Assembly: GCA_046729215.1 (NCBI GenBank)
Contig: JBKPGE010000197.1
Location: 1-6,716 of the forward strand
DNA length: 6,716 nucleotides
Reading direction: 5' to 3'
DNA from: JACDAN01 sp046729215
GTDB taxonomy: Bacteria; Actinomycetota; Thermoleophilia; Gaiellales; Gaiellaceae
Shown in pieces: positions 1-4,163 of the stretch. Position 1 is the first letter of the stretch, and every line of letters starts with the position of its first letter. The notes beneath the pieces were generated by a model, which was not told the origin of the DNA, made no database searches, and saw only the letters and a list, made by a program, of their open reading frames with translations. The position numbers were made by a program, and so were the translations under genes.

Positions 1-279
1 GTCCTCGGCGGCTCCACGGCACTCGCGAGCCATGCCGCGAAGGCTGGCCTGCGGCTCGCCGTCAACGCATCGCCCGAGCCGGTCTCGAACATCGCCTTGA
101 GCCTGCTCGAGGACGGCGCCGTCGTGGGTGTGATCCTCTTCTCCGTGGACCATCCGTGGGCGGCCGTGGCGATCGCGATCGCGCTGATGGCCGGTGCCGG
201 CATCCTCGTGATCGTCCTCTTCCGCGCTATCCGGAGAACCGTGACGCGGCTGCTCGGCGGAAACGCTGCGCCTACCTGA
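1..279 (+). CDS. DUF4126-family membrane protein, 3' part
   Basis: The frame is open from the first base to a TGA at 277-279, giving 92 visible residues; the start lies upstream of the window. The visible part has the composition and motifs I associate with DUF4126 proteins: a small-residue segment with SHAAKAGLR, then AVNASPEPVSN, then SLLEDG, followed by hydrophobic stretches at about visible residues 39-49 and 54-74. A short basic tail (RAIRRTVTRLL) ends the protein, consistent with a cytoplasmic C-terminus. DUF4126 proteins are integral membrane proteins of unknown function, and nothing here adds a specific role. An internal TTG at 97 can be read as a start, but the conserved sequence continues upstream of it, so it is not the true start. 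The gene converges on the hydrolase gene, and the two 3' ends overlap by 8 bp. Family assignment is from recall of the motif pattern and was not searched. Confidence 0.8.
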   Translation, partial: VLGGSTALASHAAKAGLRLAVNASPEPVSNIALSLLEDGAVVGVILFSVDHPWAAVAIAIALMAGAGILVIVLFRAIRRTVTRLLGGNAAPT

Positions 280-1564
280 GCAGGCTGCGATCGAAGAAGC
301 GGACGACGCGCCGCTCGTACTCCTCGGGCGCGGCATCGATGGCGCCCGTGTGCCCGCCAGGAGCTGCCCAATACTCCTTCGGTCCCTTCGCCGCCTCGTA
401 GAACTTCTTGGTGAGCTTCTCGCCGCCCTGGCCCGGCGTCGCGTGGATGAAGAGCGCCGGCTGCCTGATCTCGGCGCTCAGGTCGGTGAGGGACCGTGGC
501 GGCAGGTTGCTGGACCAGACGGCCGTCGCCGCGGTGACGATGCCGAACGCCCAGGAGCCGACCAGCTTTTCGGCCCCGTCGGCGTGGACGGCCTCGCGCA
601 CGGATCTCATGCCAGCCCCTTCGGAGACGACCGCCTTGAGCTCGTCGTTCTCGGCCGCCTCCTGGAGCATCATCTCGCCGCCCACAGAGAGGCCGAGCCC
701 GCCGATCTTCTCTTCGTCGACCTCCGGCCGCGTCTTCAGGAAGGCGATCGCCGCTTCGATGTCGCGCGTACCCTCCCAGCCGAGCAGGTTCGGGTCGCCC
801 TCGCTCTCGCCCTCTCCGCGCCGGTCGAAGAGCAAGACGCCGTAGCCGTGACGGGCGAGCAGCTTGGCAGGCTTCTGCGGCCCCCTGCGCCCGGGGAACG
901 AGATCACCGCAGCGCCGTTCTTCGAGGGCACGTACCAGCCCTCGAGGCGCAGGCCGTCGGGCGTCGTGAACGAGACCTCCTGGAACGCCGTCCCGAGCTG
1001 CGGCGTCGGCACATACGCGCGCGCCGCGTGTGTGATCGCGTACGACTCGCCGAGCGGGTACATGACCAAATACGCACCGAACAGGGCTCCCAGCGCGATG
1101 AGAGCTCGGCGGGCGTAGCGCCAAACGAGCCTGTCGCCCTTCCGCGACTTCCACAAAGTCACGACCCCGATGCCGACAAGAAGCACGCCCGCGGGGATCG
1201 TGAGGATCCCGGTGTAGTCGTCACCGGAGAGACCGCGCTCCCGCATGTAGTAGCCGGCCTCGGAGGCGCCCATGACGATCATGAAGACGCCTACTCCTAG
1301 CGCGAGCGTCGCCCGCGCGCCGGCCCGAAGACGCGGGTAGACCCAGATGAAGAGCACGAAGAGCCCGGCCTGGATCAACCCTCCGACAAGGTGATCGCCG
1401 GCCGACGTCCCCGGTTGCGGCTGAAGGAAGTTGTCGTCAACGACGTGAACGGCGCCGATCGCGAACGCGAGCCTCGCAAGCCCGGTCTCGGTGAGGAGGG
1501 CTGCCGCGACGCGTGTCGCGGCAGCCTTTCTCGATTCGACCGACGGATGGGCGGCGGTCGACAA
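272..1564 (-). CDS. Membrane-anchored alpha/beta hydrolase
   Basis: The protein has 430 residues. The N-terminal half carries about five hydrophobic segments (roughly residues 29-43, 61-78, 85-103, 119-138 and 153-171) with a conserved-looking DDNFLQPQPGTSAGDH loop at 43-58. The C-terminal half is a soluble alpha/beta-hydrolase domain from about residue 195. It contains DRRGEGES (247-254), the nucleophile elbow GLSVGG (291-296, Ser293) and a late GGHTG (403-407, His405). The usual Asp of the acid loop is absent; HATPGQGGE (374-382) sits there and Glu382 may serve instead. I recall a widespread actinobacterial family with this same architecture; substrates are unknown, but a serine esterase, lipase or peptidase acting at the membrane face is likely. 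The start is TTG at 1564, with GAGG just upstream. No ATG, GTG or TTG occurs in frame in at least the next 46 codons, and an in-frame TGA (the MMPL stop) lies two codons before it. It is probably cotranscribed with and coupled to MMPL. Confidence 0.88.
   Translation of the reverse strand: MSTAAHPSVESRKAAATRVAAALLTETGLARLAFAIGAVHVVDDNFLQPQPGTSAGDHLVGGLIQAGLFVLFIWVYPRLRAGARATLALGVGVFMIVMGASEAGYYMRERGLSGDDYTGILTIPAGVLLVGIGVVTLWKSRKGDRLVWRYARRALIALGALFGAYLVMYPLGESYAITHAARAYVPTPQLGTAFQEVSFTTPDGLRLEGWYVPSKNGAAVISFPGRRGPQKPAKLLARHGYGVLLFDRRGEGESEGDPNLLGWEGTRDIEAAIAFLKTRPEVDEEKIGGLGLSVGGEMMLQEAAENDELKAVVSEGAGMRSVREAVHADGAEKLVGSWAFGIVTAATAVWSSNLPPRSLTDLSAEIRQPALFIHATPGQGGEKLTKKFYEAAKGPKEYWAAPGGHTGAIDAAPEEYERRVVRFFDRSLLR
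1499..1526. repeat. Perfect 12-bp inverted repeat (strong hairpin)
   Basis: Arm GGCTGCCGCGAC (1499-1510), loop GCGT (1511-1514) and arm GTCGCGGCAGCC (1515-1526) are perfectly complementary. In a + strand transcript the stem could extend to 1492-1533 using G-U pairs, and the hairpin is followed by TTTCT. On the - strand mRNA it sits 38 nt downstream of the hydrolase TTG start and encodes residues 13-22 (the AAATRVAAA stretch). It could act as a translational or processing element in the operon, or as a terminator for antisense + strand transcription. An alanine/arginine codon coincidence in GC-rich DNA is the null explanation, although 12 perfect pairs with a 4-nt loop is well beyond the other repeats I noticed here. 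Confidence 0.7.
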
Positions 1565-1568
1565 GGAT

Positions 1569-1572
1569 CCTC
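1569..1572 (-). promoter_or_regulatory. Shine-Dalgarno overlapping MMPL stop codon
   Basis: On the - strand the junction reads TGAGGATCCTTG. The GAGG of a Shine-Dalgarno sequence overlaps the MMPL stop codon TGA and lies 4 nt before the hydrolase TTG. The spacing is short but usable, and supports TTG at 1564 as the start, with translation coupled to termination on MMPL. Confidence 0.5.
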
Positions 1573-3787
1573 AGACGTTCGTCGTCGGGACGGGCGGCGC
1601 CTTGACCCGCTCGAGCTTCTCACCGTGCTCGAAGTGCGGCAGCCACTCGAGCCACTTGGGTAGGTACCAGTTCCAGTCGCCCAGGAGCTTCATGCTGGCC
1701 GGCAAGAGGATCGCCCGCACGATCGTCGCGTCGATCAGGATCGCCGCGGCGAGCCCGACGCCGAACTGCTTGAAGATCATGGCCTGGAGCGTCGCGAAGA
1801 TCGCGAAGACGCCGACCATGACGATCGCTGCGCTGGTGACGACCCCCGCTGTGCTCCTGATCCCGAAGGAGATCGACTCCTCCGTGCTCATCCCATTGTC
1901 GTACGCCTCACGGATCCGGCTGAGGATGAACACGTGGTAGTCCATCGAGAGCCCGAAGAGGATCACGAAGAGCAGGATCGGGAGGAACGGGTCGATCCCA
2001 CCCGTGTTCTCGAAACCGAGGACCTGCTTCCCCCAGCCGTGCTGGAAGACCAGGACGAGGATCCCGTACGCCGCTCCGACGGACAGGAGGTTGAGGACGA
2101 TCGCTTTCGCGCCGATCACGATCGACCGGAAGCTCAGGAGCATCAGGCCGAAGGCGAACAGAAGCACGAACCCGAACACGAGCGGCGCAACCCGCTTCAT
2201 CTGGTCGCGGAAGTCCTTCGCCTGGGCCGTGGTACCCGTGACGCCGACTTCTGCGTCGGGAATGGTGCCGAGGGTCGGCGGGATGATCTCGTCCCGCAAC
2301 GCCGTGAGCGCCTGGTTGGAGGTCGAATCGATGCCGTCGCCCTCGATGGGGATCGAGATGTTCGCGACGGTCTTCGCCGGGTTCACATCGACGTCGATCG
2401 GCTCGTTCATGACGCCGCTGTCGATCGCTCGCCACTTGAGCTGGCCGATCGCCTCCTGTACCGCAGGCGTCTCCACGTTCGGCGCTTTGACAACGACGCT
2501 CGCCCCGATCTCCGTGCCCGGGAAGGCGACCTTGAGCCGGTTGTAGGTGCCCAGGTACTTCTGCGGGTACGTATCGATGCCCGGCTGGGCTGTGCGGAGC
2601 TGATAGGCCGGCAACGCGAGCGCCACCAGCAGACCACCGGCGAGGACAACCGACACGATCGGGTGGCGGAGGACGCGGTCGATGATCGCTCCCCAGAAGC
2701 GCCCCCCGCCGTCGTCGCGCCTGAGGCGGTGCACGAGCGGCACACGCACGCGGTCGACGTTATCGCCGAGCTTCGAGAGCAGCGCAGGGAGCACGGTCAG
2801 CGAACCGAGCAGGGCAACCGCGACCACCGTCATCGTCGCGACGCCGAACGAGGCGAAGTCGGCGCTGAACGTCAGCAGCATGCCGGACATTGCGACCAGC
2901 ACGGTGATCCCGGAGATGAGCACTGAACGTCCGGACGTGGTGGCGGCGGCCTCGAGGGCGGCCTCTTCACTGCGGCCCGCGGCACGCTCCTCGCGTTCCC
3001 GCTTCAAATAGAACATCGTGTAGTCGACCCCGACAGCGAGGCCGAGCAGGAGAATGATCGCGCCGACCGCGTCGGACATCGGCAGCGCCTTGCTGATGAT
3101 CGCGACCAGGCCCAAGGTGGCGAGCGCCGCCGAGAGGCCGAGCAGCAGTGGGATGCCCGCTGCGACGAGCGTTCCGAACGCGACGAGGAGGATCAGCAGC
3201 GTCAGCGGAACAGAGAGGAGGCCGGCCTTCTTCAAGTCGTTGAAGAAATCCTTCTCGATCGCCTTTTCGGTGCTCTCGCCGAACGACCCGACGAAGAACT
3301 CCGGGTGTGTTTCCTGCACCTCCTTGACACGCGCGACGATCGGGTCGACCTTATCCGCGGCGTCGTCGCTCGGCCCGCGAATCTCGGTGCCGACGAGTGC
3401 TGAATGCTTATCGTCCGAGATCTGGCCGATGTTGTCTTCGTCGAGTGGGGACTCGACCTTGGCGACGGCGTCGAGACCGGAAACTCCGGCGACGACGGAC
3501 TGGATGACGGCCTTGAACTCGGGAGAGCCCGCCGTCAGCTTCGGGTGCTGGATGAGCACGCTCTCGCCGCCCGGCTGTTTGAAGTCGTTGTAGAGGATCG
3601 TGTCTGCCCGCCCCGACTCGCCCGGCCCGGACGTCTCGAAGACGATCGTGTTCAGCGGCGAGGCGATGCTGATCGCGAACAGGACCACGACGAGCGCGAG
3701 CCAGCCGAAGATCGCGATCTTCCGATGGTGCGCGCTCCAGCGCGCCATGCGACTCGCAAGGCCTTGTGCGTGTTTGTGAGACGACAT
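1571..3787 (-). CDS. MMPL-family (RND superfamily) transporter
   Basis: The protein has 738 residues and the MmpL layout. A cytoplasmic N-terminus leads to TM1 (about 24-44), followed by an extracytoplasmic domain (about 45-187). TM2-TM6 lie at about 189-337, a basic linker and TM7 at about 374-395, and a second extracytoplasmic domain at about 396-532. TM8-TM12 (about 533-698) are followed by a short tail containing WNWYLPKWLEWLP. The paired Asp-Tyr residues that carry protons in MmpL proteins are present in both halves: GVDYTMFY (Asp255-Tyr256, TM4) and GLSMDYHVF (Asp616-Tyr617, TM10). The family uses proton motive force to move lipids or other hydrophobic compounds across the plasma membrane; the substrate here is unknown. 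The start at 3787 is chosen for the AAAGGAG 7 nt upstream. The frame remains open upstream to 4024, and ATG 3826 overlaps the stop of the preceding gene. It is the middle gene of a - strand operon, upstream of the alpha/beta hydrolase. Confidence 0.93.
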   Translation of the reverse strand: MSSHKHAQGLASRMARWSAHHRKIAIFGWLALVVVLFAISIASPLNTIVFETSGPGESGRADTILYNDFKQPGGESVLIQHPKLTAGSPEFKAVIQSVVAGVSGLDAVAKVESPLDEDNIGQISDDKHSALVGTEIRGPSDDAADKVDPIVARVKEVQETHPEFFVGSFGESTEKAIEKDFFNDLKKAGLLSVPLTLLILLVAFGTLVAAGIPLLLGLSAALATLGLVAIISKALPMSDAVGAIILLLGLAVGVDYTMFYLKREREERAAGRSEEAALEAAATTSGRSVLISGITVLVAMSGMLLTFSADFASFGVATMTVVAVALLGSLTVLPALLSKLGDNVDRVRVPLVHRLRRDDGGGRFWGAIIDRVLRHPIVSVVLAGGLLVALALPAYQLRTAQPGIDTYPQKYLGTYNRLKVAFPGTEIGASVVVKAPNVETPAVQEAIGQLKWRAIDSGVMNEPIDVDVNPAKTVANISIPIEGDGIDSTSNQALTALRDEIIPPTLGTIPDAEVGVTGTTAQAKDFRDQMKRVAPLVFGFVLLFAFGLMLLSFRSIVIGAKAIVLNLLSVGAAYGILVLVFQHGWGKQVLGFENTGGIDPFLPILLFVILFGLSMDYHVFILSRIREAYDNGMSTEESISFGIRSTAGVVTSAAIVMVGVFAIFATLQAMIFKQFGVGLAAAILIDATIVRAILLPASMKLLGDWNWYLPKWLEWLPHFEHGEKLERVKAPPVPTTNV

Positions 3788-3794
3788 GGCGTCG

Positions 3795-3801
3795 CTCCTT
3801 T
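3795..3801 (-). promoter_or_regulatory. Strong Shine-Dalgarno of the MMPL gene
   Basis: The - strand reads AAAGGAG followed by CGACGCC and ATG, a near-consensus ribosome binding site with 7-nt spacing. It decides the start at 3787 over the other in-frame candidate at 3826, which has only a GAGG 10 nt upstream. Confidence 0.85.
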
Positions 3802-3822
3802 CGGCGGCGGGGCGGCGGGACG

Positions 3823-4065
3823 TCATGGGATGTCGACCTCGCTGACCCGGATGGCGGTTGTGCGCTCTGCGACGTAGGAGGGGAGCAGCCGGAGCGCGGC
3901 GTCCTCCGTCGATGCTTCCACCGTCCACCAGATCGCGTGGCCGCCGGAGAGGCAGGAGGCCAGCGTTGTCTGGCCGCGAAGCGGGCTCACATAACCCTTG
4001 AAGGCGGCGAAGACGACACGGCACTCCGCCGGCTCATGGCGGTGGTGAAGCAGGTAACGGAACAC
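3823..4065 (-). CDS. Small conserved hypothetical protein, about 80 aa
   Basis: From the GTG at 4065 this reads 80 residues, beginning VFRYLLHHRHEPAEC and ending in VSEVDIP. I recall similar short actinobacterial proteins sharing the HRHEP, SCLSGGH and IWW motifs, but I cannot attach a named family or function. The alternating pattern (strand with HHRH, helix CRVVFAAF, strands around ASC and HAIWWTVEA, helix EDAALRLLPSYVAE, final strand) suggests a compact ferredoxin-like or dimeric alpha/beta-barrel fold. His10/Cys15 and Cys38/His43 could bind a metal; this is speculative. No clear Shine-Dalgarno precedes GTG 4065. Other in-frame starts are ATG 4101 (92 aa) and GTG 4137 (104 aa); the added N-terminal residues look poorly structured, so the shorter form is preferred. 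It lies 35 nt upstream of MMPL and is probably the first gene of the operon. Confidence 0.72.
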   Translation of the reverse strand: MFRYLLHHRHEPAECRVVFAAFKGYVSPLRGQTTLASCLSGGHAIWWTVEASTEDAALRLLPSYVAERTTAIRVSEVDIP

Positions 4066-4163
4066 TGGTGCCAGCGTGGCGCGACCGGGCCGCGGCGACA
4101 TCGGGCGGCAACCCTGATCTTTTGGATTCCGCCGCACTGGTCTATCGTCGTGAGTGAGGGGAA
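4066..4163. promoter_or_regulatory. Divergent intergenic region, presumed promoters
   Basis: This 98-bp stretch separates the - strand operon from the + strand regulator, so both promoters should lie in or next to it. The only AT-leaning pocket is around 4114-4130 (ending in TTTTGGATTCC). I see no convincing -35/-10 pair in either direction. The heptamer CACTGGT occurs in the same orientation at 4063-4069 and at 4135-4141 and might mark regulator half-sites. If the small gene really starts at 4101 or 4137, part of this region is coding. Confidence 0.5.
4156..4161 (+). promoter_or_regulatory. Ribosome binding site of the LAL regulator
   Basis: GAGGGG lies just before ATG 4164, leaving only 2-4 nt spacing depending on the pairing register. 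An in-frame TGA at 4155-4157 rules out any earlier start, so the ATG is well fixed even though the spacing is tight. Confidence 0.55.

Noticed and set aside
350..1300. 316-codon + strand open frame opposite the hydrolase gene
   Set aside because: It is antisense to a well-supported hydrolase with intact motifs. The product is Arg/Asp/Glu-rich without a recognisable domain, as expected for a shadow frame in GC-rich DNA.
1499..1530. Hairpin as an intrinsic terminator of the MMPL transcript
   Set aside because: On the - strand the stem is followed by CTCCTCACC, with no U-tract, and it lies within the hydrolase coding region, so termination of MMPL there is not supported.
1934..2926. 330-codon + strand open frame opposite the MMPL gene
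   Set aside because: It mirrors MMPL codons; the product is extremely rich in Arg, Glu, Asp and His with no hydrophobic core or motif.
3788..4024. Extended N-terminus of MMPL back to position 4024
   Set aside because: The extra residues overlap the small gene in another frame, are Arg/Pro-rich and lack MMPL features. A strong Shine-Dalgarno supports 3787.
4122..4148. TTGGAT (4122-4127) and TATCGT (4143-4148) as a + strand sigma70-type promoter
   Set aside because: The spacer is only 15 nt, each box matches consensus at just four of six positions, and the leader would be too short to include the ribosome binding site comfortably.
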